Origin: Candidatus Fermentibacterota bacterium
GTDB taxonomy: Bacteria > Fermentibacterota > Fermentibacteria > Fermentibacterales > Fermentibacteraceae
Assembly (NCBI GenBank): GCA_022703195.1
Contig: JAKLEF010000034.1
Span: forward strand, 1-11,506
Direction of reading: 5' to 3'
DNA: 11,506 bases
Below the pieces are notes generated by a model. That model was not told the origin of the DNA. It saw only the letters and a program-made list of their open reading frames with translations, and did no database searches. Below are positions 1 through 7,389 of the stretch, piece after piece; positions within the stretch are counted from its first letter, which is position 1, and each line of letters starts with the position of its first letter. The translations under genes and the position numbers were made by a program.

Positions 1-113
1 TGATGGTGCAGGAAGATTCCATACAGCGGCAAGCCGGAAATATGTGCCTGGATACTTGTTGAATTCTGCGCCAGATACGCTCGTAACCCAAGCGCTCTAT
101 CCTGTCCGGGAGG
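1..113. other. Lower-GC segment downstream of the HydE-like gene, no gene identified
   Basis: This stretch is roughly half GC, clearly lower than the rest of the window. It lies just beyond the stop of the HydE-like gene. Reading leftward on the minus strand there is an open frame beginning at a TTG at 121 that overlaps the upstream stop and runs off the edge. Its codons (CAA, GTA, ATT, TTT) are unlike those of the neighbours, and an AGGAGG sits only 3 bases before the TTG. One plus-strand frame is also open. I see no hairpin with a T-tract, so no terminator is called. It may be intergenic or the edge of a different gene. Confidence 0.3.
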
Positions 114-1124
114 TCAGCCAAGGGCCTCCTCGGTCGACTCGACGAGGCCGGCTTCCGCGATGACGGCCCGCGCGTGCTCCAGGCTGACGAAGTACCGCTT
201 CGAGTAGAGCTCGTATCCATCCCTGCGGGCGGGAGGGGTCATGTTCACAGTGATGACGTTGGCGCCGGCCTCGAAGCAGGCGAGCTGGCCCCCCGGCCTC
301 AGGCGCTCGAAGGTGCTCGTGGCCGGGATGAGCGTGCGCTCGAGGAATATCCTCATGGCGGCCACGAACCTCAACGCGAGGTCCACGTCTCCCGTAGGGC
401 TCTGCGCGAGGGGCGTGCCGGCCGCGGGGAGGAACACGGACACGCTGGACATGTCGACGTCGAGATCAGAAAGCAGCAGCAGGTCGTCGACGAGCGAGGC
501 GACGGACTGGCCGGGGAGCCCCAGGAGCGGGCCCGAGCCTATGGCGTAACCGTGCCTCTTCAGGGTCCTGAGCCATCCTATCCTCTCCTCCAGGCTCAGC
601 CCCGGCTTCATGGAGGCGAAGAGGCGCGGATCAGAGGTCTCGTGCTTCAGGATGAACTTGGATGCGCCCGCATCCCGCCAGAGGTCGAGATCCGACTCGT
701 CCCTCGCGCCGACGCAGAGGAGCACGTTCATCCCCATGCCCGAGACCTCGCGGATGATGTCCGCCAGCCATGCCGCGTCGTACTCCTCGGTTTCGGCGGA
801 CTGGAGGAAGAACGTCCCGATCCCCTCCCCCGCTGCCATCCTGGCCGCCTCGAGGATGGCCGCCGCGTCGAGCCTGAAACGCTCGAGCGACGTGTTGTCG
901 CGCCTCATCCCGCAGTAGTGGCAGTTGCACCTGCAGTTGTTGGAGAACTCGATCACGGCCCTGAGGTATGCCCTGTTCCCGAAATGTGCGTTCCTGACGC
1001 CCCTCGCCCGGGCGAAGAGGGCGGGAAGACCATCGGGCGGGGTTTCCAGGATGCTCTCGAGCATGGCCCTGGTCTCCGATTCCTGAACGGGGGCGGTCCG
1101 GTCACCGGGTCCGGGAACGGGCAT
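114..1124 (-). CDS. HydE/PylB/BioB-family radical SAM protein (HydE-like)
   Basis: This is a radical SAM enzyme of 336 residues that should bind a [4Fe-4S] cluster and S-adenosylmethionine in the cytoplasm. The cluster motif CxxxCxxC is C64, C68 and C71, inside the HydE-like stretch EFSNNCRCNCHYCGMRRDN. Further HydE-like landmarks are QSAETE (109-114), KHETSDP (160-166), GLPGQS (202-207), DVDM (222-225), IPATS (266-270) and GANV followed by NMTPPARRDGYELY (287-307). HydE helps build the dithiomethylamine bridge of [FeFe]-hydrogenase, and PylB makes methylornithine. Here the segment that reads GIGPFIPH in HydE is SVSVFLPA, and the extra C-terminal cysteines of HydE are absent, so the substrate is uncertain. 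The ATG at 1124 is preferred over the GTG at 1130 because GGAAAGGT (1131-1138) sits 6 bases before it. The gene overlaps the end of aroE by 23 bases and is the last clear gene of the operon. Confidence 0.8.
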   Translation of the reverse strand: MPVPGPGDRTAPVQESETRAMLESILETPPDGLPALFARARGVRNAHFGNRAYLRAVIEFSNNCRCNCHYCGMRRDNTSLERFRLDAAAILEAARMAAGEGIGTFFLQSAETEEYDAAWLADIIREVSGMGMNVLLCVGARDESDLDLWRDAGASKFILKHETSDPRLFASMKPGLSLEERIGWLRTLKRHGYAIGSGPLLGLPGQSVASLVDDLLLLSDLDVDMSSVSVFLPAAGTPLAQSPTGDVDLALRFVAAMRIFLERTLIPATSTFERLRPGGQLACFEAGANVITVNMTPPARRDGYELYSKRYFVSLEHARAVIAEAGLVESTEEALG

Positions 1125-1932
1125 CTCCACACCTTTCCGGGATGGCCGGGTCAGTGCCCCCGGCGCAAGCCAGGCCTATGGCGGCCATGGCCGCCTCCTC
1201 AGGGACGGCTACGCCCGTCCAGCGCCGGAAGGACAGGGCAGCCTGGGCGATCAGCATGCGCTCGCCCGTGGCGACCCCCGTCCCGCTCCGGGCCAGGGCG
1301 TTCCTGTAGCTCCATCCCGGATTGTAGTTGAGATCCATGAAGGCGAAGCCTCCGGGCAGCCCGCCGGGGGCGGGGAACGGATCGTCGTCGCGCCATCCCA
1401 GCGGGGTGGCGTTTACGACCGTGCCGCCTCGCCTGCGCCGCATCTCGTCCGCGAGCAGGGCGAGGCTCGCCACACCGCGCCCCGGAGTCCTTCCGAAGCA
1501 GAGATGATCCATCCCCATGATCTCCGCGGCCCGGGCCGCGGCGCGCCCGGCCCCTCCGGAGCCGACTATCAGCAGCGGAGCCGGGAAGCCGGTGGCGCGG
1601 AAGGCCCTGGCGAAGCCCTCGACGTCGGTGTTCCCCCCGGTCCATCCCCCGCCTTCAGCCGAAAGCGTGTTCACCGCCCCGATGCTCCCGGCATCGGAGT
1701 CGAGGCTTGCGCAGTGAAGGGCCGCGGCGGTCTTGTGAGGAAACGTCACGTTGAGGCCCGAGAAGCCCTCCGCCAGAAGCCGTTCGAGCTCTGCCCCGAG
1801 CCTCGCCGGCTCCACCGGGATGGCCGAATAGGAACCCGCAAGGCCTGCTTCGGCAAGGAAGGCGGAGTGGATGGCCGGGGAGAGCGATCCGGCCAGGGGC
1901 CAGCCCACCAGACCCAGCCTGATCTCAGACAT
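1102..1932 (-). CDS. aroE: Shikimate dehydrogenase
   Basis: The protein of 276 residues should catalyse NADPH-dependent reduction of 3-dehydroshikimate to shikimate, the fourth step of chorismate synthesis. The shikimate-binding SxS pair is S16 and S18. The motif GLNVTFPHK ends in the catalytic lysine K67, and GAVNTL (85-90) is followed by GGNTD with the partner aspartate D103. The Rossmann nucleotide loop is GSGGAGRA (124-131), then NATPLG, and the C-terminal ERMLIAQAA element is intact. Length and motif order are normal for a single-domain AroE, so it is probably active. Its ATG overlaps the end of the upstream radical SAM gene by 8 bases, and its 3' end overlaps the HydE-like gene. No other shikimate gene lies nearby. 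A quinate/shikimate dehydrogenase or a specialised paralogue cannot be excluded. Confidence 0.93.
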   Translation of the reverse strand: MSEIRLGLVGWPLAGSLSPAIHSAFLAEAGLAGSYSAIPVEPARLGAELERLLAEGFSGLNVTFPHKTAAALHCASLDSDAGSIGAVNTLSAEGGGWTGGNTDVEGFARAFRATGFPAPLLIVGSGGAGRAAARAAEIMGMDHLCFGRTPGRGVASLALLADEMRRRRGGTVVNATPLGWRDDDPFPAPGGLPGGFAFMDLNYNPGWSYRNALARSGTGVATGERMLIAQAALSFRRWTGVAVPEEAAMAAIGLACAGGTDPAIPERCGDARSRTR

Positions 1933-3154
1933 GCCTCGTCCTCCTGAGGGCCTGGAACGCCCCGAGGAGCAGGCCCGAGGCGCCGCCTGCGGGTAGGAAG
2001 ACCGGGTCGAGGAAGTCGCAGTCGCCCGGCACCCTCCCGTCGGCCTTCATCTCCTCGGCGATCCTGGAACCCCTGTAGACGCGGATGGTGCCTATGTGAA
2101 CCGTCGTGTGCCGGTATCCCAGCAGGAGCCTCGCCGAGACCATGAAGGCGAACTTGGCCAGGAGCGCGGCGAACCCCTCGCCCGGACTGCGGGAGAAGAA
2201 GTTGACCCCGACGTCCATGCCGGCCGACCTGGCCCTCAGTACCGACCTGACGATCGAGCGGAAGTCGCCCGTCTTCCCCAGGCGCCTCATCCCCGCCCTG
2301 GTGATGGCGTCCGGCGAGAAGTCGACCTTCCTGCACCCTGCCGCCGCCATCGAGTCGATGTCCTCCACCGGGATCCCCGCGTCGATCCAGGCGCCCCATT
2401 CGAGACCGCCGGAGATGCCGGGATCCGGTCCGATCAGCTCGTGGAAGAAGGTGGCGGGAGCGTCGAACACCGAGTCCACGAACATGAACCTGGTGCCTCC
2501 CAGCGACCTGATGCTCCCGATGTCGGCTGCGACCGAAGCCGCGCTCCTGCACCTGAAGGCCCTGCCGCCCAGGAACGCGTATGTGCAGTAGGTGCAGCCG
2601 AAGGCGCAGCCCCTCCTGCTCTGGACACCGATCCCGAAATGCCTGTCGTAGGGCCCGAGGGGCAGGATCGAATAGTCGGGCGGCCGTATGGCGGCCAGAT
2701 CCACGGGCGCAGCCCTGTGCAGGGCCCTGGACCGCCTCAGCCCGGAAGGATCGTTCAGCAGTCCGGGCAGTATCTCCTCGCCCTCACCGGCCACACCGGC
2801 GTCTATCCTCCCGTATCTCCGCATTATCTCGGGGGCGTTTATAGTGAAGCCGGGGCCTCCGGCCAGCAGCGTGCCGTCCCATCCCTCCAGGGTGCCGAGC
2901 ATCGACTCGAAGGGCCGCAGGTATGACCAGGTGTCCGGGTAGCTGCTGTCGTCTATGTTGCGAAGCGACACGGCCACGACGTCGGGCGGGCGCTTACCGG
3001 TCACTGCCTCGCGGAGACGGTCGGAGGGGTCCACCGACATGTCCAGCGCGGAAACCTCGTGCCCTTCGAGCTGCCCTGCCAGGAAAGCCAGCCCGAGAGG
3101 GAAGACAGGCGGTTCACCGCGACCCGAAGGCGACTGAACGAGCAGAACCCTCAA
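1925..3154 (-). CDS. B12-binding-type radical SAM protein
   Basis: The N-terminal third (RVLLVQSP onward) has the Rossmann-like layout of cobalamin-binding radical SAM enzymes: a PLGLAFLAG helix, a VVAVSL strand, LLAGGPGFT and then GVAGEGEE. I see no DxHxxG cobalamin-histidine motif, which many members of this group lack. The radical SAM core follows, with CAFGCTYC giving the CxxxCxxC cysteines at about residues 183, 187 and 190 from the TTG start, then FMFVDSVF and an EWGAWIDAG strand. Relatives carry out methylations and rearrangements in lipid, cofactor and natural-product pathways; the substrate here is unknown. I prefer the TTG at 3154 (409 residues, beginning at RVLLVQ as is usual), because AGGAGG (3165-3170) lies 10 bases upstream. 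The alternative ATG at 3190 adds 12 residues and has no ribosome binding site. It is the first gene of the operon with aroE. Confidence 0.85.
   Translation of the reverse strand: MRVLLVQSPSGRGEPPVFPLGLAFLAGQLEGHEVSALDMSVDPSDRLREAVTGKRPPDVVAVSLRNIDDSSYPDTWSYLRPFESMLGTLEGWDGTLLAGGPGFTINAPEIMRRYGRIDAGVAGEGEEILPGLLNDPSGLRRSRALHRAAPVDLAAIRPPDYSILPLGPYDRHFGIGVQSRRGCAFGCTYCTYAFLGGRAFRCRSAASVAADIGSIRSLGGTRFMFVDSVFDAPATFFHELIGPDPGISGGLEWGAWIDAGIPVEDIDSMAAAGCRKVDFSPDAITRAGMRRLGKTGDFRSIVRSVLRARSAGMDVGVNFFSRSPGEGFAALLAKFAFMVSARLLLGYRHTTVHIGTIRVYRGSRIAEEMKADGRVPGDCDFLDPVFLPAGGASGLLLGAFQALRRTRHV
1940..1945 (-). promoter_or_regulatory. Shine-Dalgarno site of aroE inside the upstream gene
   Basis: On the minus strand the sequence AGGAGG lies 7 bases before the aroE ATG. 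It also encodes the Arg-Arg pair near the end of the upstream radical SAM protein. This fixes the aroE start and means that translation of the two genes is probably coupled. Confidence 0.85.
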
Positions 3155-3204
3155 CTCTCCGAGGCCTCCTCCGGAATGCGCGAGTCCCATGGACGGCGGG
3201 ATTG

Positions 3205-3212
3205 ACTATAAT
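3205..3212. promoter_or_regulatory. Overlapping divergent -10 elements
   Basis: On the plus strand TATAAT occupies 3207-3212, which puts the predicted transcription start at 3219, exactly the A of an ATG. On the minus strand TATAGT occupies 3210-3205, which would start transcripts near 3198 toward the radical SAM operon. No good -35 hexamer is visible on either side. The -10 match is direct; the start sites and bidirectional use are inference. Confidence 0.5.
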
Positions 3213-3218
3213 GATTTC

Positions 3219-4181
3219 ATGGTTTCGTGCCTTGCCGCACTGCTCGCCATTGCCGCCCCGGCGGCTCCAGGCACCAGGATGCCCCAGCTCGACAGCATCG
3301 CAGCCGACGTCTCCGCCCTGGGATTCATCCCCGAGTCCGGCAGGCTGATCGTCCTTGCCGCCGCCAGGGGATGGCCGGGCCGGATGGGCAGCATCTCCGT
3401 CACCGAAGAGGGAGCTTCGCCCGCCGGGGGCCTGTTCTCCGACGGAGACATGCTGTGGGGTTTCGACAGCCTCCCCGGCGGTGGAGTCCTCGTGACCGCG
3501 CCGGTGCCCGCCTGCGTTCCCGAAGGGCTGCCGATCGTCGTGGAGCCGGGCGACTCGGCCTCGTTCTCGATCTCCGGAGCCGCGGCGGACACCGTACTGG
3601 TCCAGGATCCCGGAGGAGGCGTGGCGGGATGCCCCAGAGGCCCTGACGGAACCTGCAGGCTGCGGTTCGCCGGGCGCGGCGTCTACTGGGTGGAGGCGCT
3701 GGCAGACATGGGCTCGGGGCCCGAGGTCCTGATGCTCGTCCCGGTGCTCTGCGGGGTATCGACCCAAGAGGTGCTGGGAGGAGGGTATCTGCCCGATTCC
3801 GACGCATCGACGCTCTCGGACGTCCTGGCCGAACTCGACTCCATCCGCGCGGCCTCCGGCGCAGGGCCGCTTGCGACCGACGGGAGGCTCGAAGCCATAG
3901 CCCGCGGCAGGGCGGGCGACATAGCCCTGTCCGGCGCCGTGGTGCACGGAGAGGGACTCGCGGGGGTCCTCGGCGGGGACGGAACGATCTTCGCCGAGAA
4001 CATCGGGCGCGGATCGGGCCTCGACGAGGCCTGGTCGATGATACTGACCAGCCCCGCGCACAGGGCCACATGCCTCCTCGGCGGCTACTCCCGCGTCGGC
4101 ATGGCGGCAGCCGTCGAGATAGAGAGGGACGGATGGCAGTACGTGCTGGTGCAGGTCTTCGAGGGCGCGGCGGCCGACTGA
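3219..4181 (+). CDS. Secreted CAP (SCP/PR-1) domain protein
   Basis: The protein of 320 residues begins with a short hydrophobic stretch (VSCLAALLAIAAPAAPG) that looks like a signal peptide, though it lacks positive N-terminal residues. Residues of about 25-180 form a beta-rich region I do not recognise. The C-terminal CAP domain (about 201-315) shows LDSIRAASGAGPLATDGRL, then H243, AEN (259-261), SPAHR (278-282) and QYVLVQVF (307-314). These match the order of bacterial YkwD-type domains, including the two histidines and a glutamate of the cavity. CAP domains act outside the cytoplasm and have varied, often unknown roles, so no reaction is assigned. The ATG at 3219 is preferred over the in-frame ATG at 3189, because the latter puts charged residues before the signal peptide and 3219 fits the TATAAT at 3207. 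The HD-GYP gene follows after 1 base. Confidence 0.8.
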   Translation: MVSCLAALLAIAAPAAPGTRMPQLDSIAADVSALGFIPESGRLIVLAAARGWPGRMGSISVTEEGASPAGGLFSDGDMLWGFDSLPGGGVLVTAPVPACVPEGLPIVVEPGDSASFSISGAAADTVLVQDPGGGVAGCPRGPDGTCRLRFAGRGVYWVEALADMGSGPEVLMLVPVLCGVSTQEVLGGGYLPDSDASTLSDVLAELDSIRAASGAGPLATDGRLEAIARGRAGDIALSGAVVHGEGLAGVLGGDGTIFAENIGRGSGLDEAWSMILTSPAHRATCLLGGYSRVGMAAAVEIERDGWQYVLVQVFEGAAAD

Positions 4182-4182
4182 C

Positions 4183-5841
4183 ATGAGGATGCCGATCGAC
4201 GTGAGGGCCGCACTCCGCGTGAAGCCCTCCCTTCCTCTGGCGCTGTCGCTCGCGGTCCTGGCTGCCTCCGCCCTGGTCTCCGACTGCGACACTCCCCTGC
4301 GGATCATGCTCCTGGCCTCCACGGTCGTCCTCGGCCTGATGCCGTTCTGGCGCGAGGGCGACCAGAGGCTCTCGCTCGACCGCATCCCGGCGACCGCCAT
4401 GTTCGCGGCCTGCAGCCCTGAACACGCATATCTCCTCTCCTTCTCGGCATTCCTGTTCTCGACCCTGCTCTACTTCTCCATCCGGGACAGGAGGCCGGAT
4501 CTGCGGAGAGCCCTCCTCGACGCGGCGCTGTCCCCCGCGGTGATCCTGGGCCTTGCTTCGATCATGCCCGTGCGGGGATGGCCGTCCTTCGCCCTGCTGT
4601 TCCTGGGCGCAGGCGCCGGTGGGCTGCTCGCGAAGTCCGTCTCGACGCGGATGCCCAGCGCCATCCTCCACGTCAGGCCCTGGACCGTGTCCTTCGCCCT
4701 GTCGCTGCCGCTTTCGATGCTCGTGTCCCATGCCGCCTCCGCGGGCGACACGGCGGCGGCCGCCGTGCTCCTCGGCTCCGCGGCGGCCTTCTCCACCCTC
4801 GCGAAGACGAGGCTGGACGCCCAGAAGACCTACGTCGAGCTCGCATCCGAGACCGCCCTGCAGAACAACCTCGCGGCCGAGCTCTCGACAGCCTCCTCGG
4901 TAGGCCAGTACATGGGTCTGCTGGAGGCGTACCTGCACAGTGCCACGGGCGAGACGACCATCCTGTCCCGCCAGGAGTCGGGGGGATGGACGGGCTGGAC
5001 CGAGAACAGGCAGCACGCGGTGGTCGACAGGTACCTGCCCCCGGCCTCCGCGCATCCCCCGGGCTCGGTCGCCGAGGGCTTCCACTTCGGCGGGGCCGAG
5101 GGCACTCTCCTCGGGCTGTCGTCCTCTCCCGACATGCTGATGTTCGTACCGGGAAGGGCAGGGAAGTCTCTCGCGGCGATGGACCCCGTCCTCAGGAAGA
5201 ACCTCGTCTCGCTGATCACGCACTCCTGGAAGGCGGTCGGCCACTCGATGGCCATCGAGGAGGCGTTCATAGCCGCGGCGATGATGCTCGCGAGGCTGGC
5301 CGACTCGAAGGACGACTACACCCACGGCCACTCCATCAGGGTCAGCAGGCTGAGCCAGAAGATAGGGCGGGAGCTCGAGCTCTCCCCGGACATGCTGAGG
5401 ACGCTGATGGTCGGCGCCCTCCTGCACGATCTCGGGAAGGTGGCGATCCCGGTGGAGATCCTCACGAAGAGGGGTCTCCTGACCAGGGAGGAACGCGGGA
5501 TCATCGAGAGGCACCCCGCCGAGGGCACGAGGATCCTGGGGACCCTGGGCGGATACGACATGGTCAGGAGCATCGTGCAGAGCCATCACGAGAGGCTCGA
5601 CGGGAAGGGCTACCCGCTCGGGCTCTCGGGGAGGGACATCCCCTTCCCCGCACGCATCGTGGCGGTGGCCGACACATTCGACGCGATCACGTCGCGGCGG
5701 TCCTACCGCGAGAACAGCGACGTGAGGACCGCGGTCGACGCCATCAACGCCGGCGCAGGGACCCAGTTCGACGCCCGGATCGTGTCAGCACTGGTGCGGG
5801 TGCTCGCGGGGGGTGAACCGGCCGATGGCGCAGGCGCCTGA
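4183..5841 (+). CDS. Membrane HD-GYP domain protein, probable cyclic-di-GMP phosphodiesterase
   Basis: The protein has 552 residues. The N-terminal 210 contain about six or seven hydrophobic segments (for example 17-33, 40-55, 83-100, 112-130, 134-150 and 167-186). A region at about 215-355 may be a GAF-like sensor. A complete HD-GYP domain (about 365-540) follows, with GHS (H383), LLHDLGK (H415, D416, K419), H444, HHE (H468, H469), DGKGYP (473-478) and VADTFD (D497). All usual metal ligands are visible. Y379 sits four residues before H383, where trinuclear HD-GYPs carry glutamate, so a two-metal site is likely. Such enzymes hydrolyse cyclic-di-GMP to pGpG or GMP at the inner membrane. The gene starts 1 base after the CAP gene stop, so cotranscription is probable. 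The start codon is not certain because no strong ribosome binding site is visible; an ATG at 4189 is possible. Confidence 0.92.
   Translation: MRMPIDVRAALRVKPSLPLALSLAVLAASALVSDCDTPLRIMLLASTVVLGLMPFWREGDQRLSLDRIPATAMFAACSPEHAYLLSFSAFLFSTLLYFSIRDRRPDLRRALLDAALSPAVILGLASIMPVRGWPSFALLFLGAGAGGLLAKSVSTRMPSAILHVRPWTVSFALSLPLSMLVSHAASAGDTAAAAVLLGSAAAFSTLAKTRLDAQKTYVELASETALQNNLAAELSTASSVGQYMGLLEAYLHSATGETTILSRQESGGWTGWTENRQHAVVDRYLPPASAHPPGSVAEGFHFGGAEGTLLGLSSSPDMLMFVPGRAGKSLAAMDPVLRKNLVSLITHSWKAVGHSMAIEEAFIAAAMMLARLADSKDDYTHGHSIRVSRLSQKIGRELELSPDMLRTLMVGALLHDLGKVAIPVEILTKRGLLTREERGIIERHPAEGTRILGTLGGYDMVRSIVQSHHERLDGKGYPLGLSGRDIPFPARIVAVADTFDAITSRRSYRENSDVRTAVDAINAGAGTQFDARIVSALVRVLAGGEPADGAGA
5808..5816 (+). 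promoter_or_regulatory. Shine-Dalgarno-like site of the second HD-GYP gene
   Basis: GGGGGGTGA lies inside the end of the first HD-GYP gene, 8 bases before the ATG at 5825. It decides in favour of that ATG over the GTG at 5813, which lies within the site itself. Confidence 0.55.
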
Positions 5842-7381
5842 ACGCGATCACGGCCTGACCGCCTTCCAGGCCGTCCTGTGGCTGGCCGCGGGGCTCGCCA
5901 TCCCGGGCGTCGAGCCCGGCTGGAACAGGGATATCACGCTGGAGATGCTTCTGGTGACATGGGCGGTCGCGCTCGTGGCGTCGTCGTTCGCATACCTCAC
6001 ATCCAGAGGCGTCAGCGTCACCCTGCTGCCCGCGTTCGCAGCCTTCCTCTCGACGGCCGGTTTCACGGGGGCGATAGAGGCCGCCTTCACCGCCTCGATC
6101 TTCGTGGGGCATCTCGGCTATTCGATCAGGATCGGCAGGACGAGGAGCTCTGCGCTCAGACACTCCGCACGGATGGCCATGGTATCGTGGGTGGGTCTCA
6201 GGGCGGCCAGGGCGGCCGCAACGGCTGTCCTCCCATACCCGGAGGGTCTCCCCGCCATAGCCTTCGTGCTGGTGCTGTCGCACCTCGTGTTCGTGTTCGC
6301 AGTGGCGATCCTGAGGGGTCTCGGCGCAGGAGACAGGCTGTTCCCCGGGCTCTCCGCGATCCCCGGGACGACCCAGCGCCTGCTCCTGCCCATGGCCTTC
6401 CTCCCGCTGTTCATCCCCGCCGTGGAAGACGTGCTCTCGGACATCGGCAAGGAGGGGGATCCTCTCTTGATGATCCTTGGGGCGTCGGCCCTGATCTCCG
6501 CCCAGATAGCGATCACAGTATCCCTCGAGAAGTCGAAGTGGGCCAAGGGGAGATCCCTGTCGATCCAGAGGTCCCTGGCGTCACTCTCCGAGAGGCTCTC
6601 CAGATCGACATCCACCGTCCACGCCCTCCAGGCCCTCGCCCTCGAGGCCCAGGGCGCCTTCTCGCCCCGCTCGGTCCGCATCGGGTACCCAGGATTCGCG
6701 GTCATCCGTCCCTCCGGGACGGCTCCTCCGCCCGACCCGCCCCTGACCAGGCGGGGGCGCACCGGGCTGACCGTCGAAGTCTGGGCGGACGAGATCACGG
6801 TCCTCGACAAGTCTCGTCTCGACAGCTTCATCTCCCTGACCGAGGCAGCCCTGCAGAACCTCGAGCTCGGCAAGAGGGTGTCGCTGGAGGCCTGGAGCTG
6901 CATGGAGGCGATGGTCTACTCTCTCGACCGGGCCGACCACCGCCTCTCCGGCCACAGCCGCAGGGTCGCGAGGCTGGCCGTCGAGATCGGCAGGAGGCTG
7001 GGCCTCCAGAGCGGCCTGCTGGATGCGGTGAGGATGTCCGCCCTGCTCCACCACGTCGCGCCTGCGGTTCTCGGCGCCCCGGCGGACGAGGGGTTCGACG
7101 ACCAGGAGCTGAGCGCCTTCTCGCTGCCGGAGGAGGCCATGACCGGCCTCGTGGGGATGAACGAGCACTACGACGGCTCGGGGCAGCCCTCCGGGCTCTC
7201 GGCGAGCAGCATCCCCATCTCCGCCAGGATACTGGCCGTGGCCGACGAATACGTGTCCGAGCTCGAGAGGGGAACGCCCCAGACCGCGATGAGCGTCGTC
7301 AGCCTCCGGGCCGGCAGCCTGTTCGACCCTGCAGTGGTGAGCACTCTCGCATCCTCGCTCGAACTCGGCTTCGAGGTCTGA
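5825..7381 (+). CDS. Membrane protein with degenerate HD-GYP domain
   Basis: The protein of 518 residues repeats the architecture of its upstream neighbour: about six or seven hydrophobic segments in the first 235 residues, a linker or GAF-like region to about 355, and an HD-GYP-like domain. It keeps the first histidine (SGHSRRVARL, H377) and the late aspartate (ARILAVADEY). However, the HD pair reads LLHHVAP, so the aspartate and lysine are gone. The double histidine is replaced by Met-Asn, and GYP reads GQP in DGSGQP. About 17 residues around the central histidine are missing. It is therefore probably unable to hydrolyse cyclic-di-GMP and may be a receptor or regulator, perhaps a partner of the intact paralogue. 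The gene overlaps its neighbour by 17 bases, so the two are probably translated together. It ends 8 bases before the convergent prepilin gene. Confidence 0.85.
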   Translation: MAQAPERDHGLTAFQAVLWLAAGLAIPGVEPGWNRDITLEMLLVTWAVALVASSFAYLTSRGVSVTLLPAFAAFLSTAGFTGAIEAAFTASIFVGHLGYSIRIGRTRSSALRHSARMAMVSWVGLRAARAAATAVLPYPEGLPAIAFVLVLSHLVFVFAVAILRGLGAGDRLFPGLSAIPGTTQRLLLPMAFLPLFIPAVEDVLSDIGKEGDPLLMILGASALISAQIAITVSLEKSKWAKGRSLSIQRSLASLSERLSRSTSTVHALQALALEAQGAFSPRSVRIGYPGFAVIRPSGTAPPPDPPLTRRGRTGLTVEVWADEITVLDKSRLDSFISLTEAALQNLELGKRVSLEAWSCMEAMVYSLDRADHRLSGHSRRVARLAVEIGRRLGLQSGLLDAVRMSALLHHVAPAVLGAPADEGFDDQELSAFSLPEEAMTGLVGMNEHYDGSGQPSGLSASSIPISARILAVADEYVSELERGTPQTAMSVVSLRAGSLFDPAVVSTLASSLELGFEV

Positions 7382-7389
7382 CCGCCCGA

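Noticed and set aside
3202..3207. TTGACT as a -35 box for a plus-strand promoter.
   Set aside because: No -10-like sequence lies 16-18 bases downstream; the adjoining TATAAT is too close to pair with it.
3114..5589. Long minus-strand open frames (428 and 729 codons) opposite the CAP and HD-GYP genes.
   Set aside because: High GC keeps antisense frames open. Their translations are Arg/Gly/Pro/His-rich with no motif, while the plus strand carries clear CAP and HD-GYP domains.
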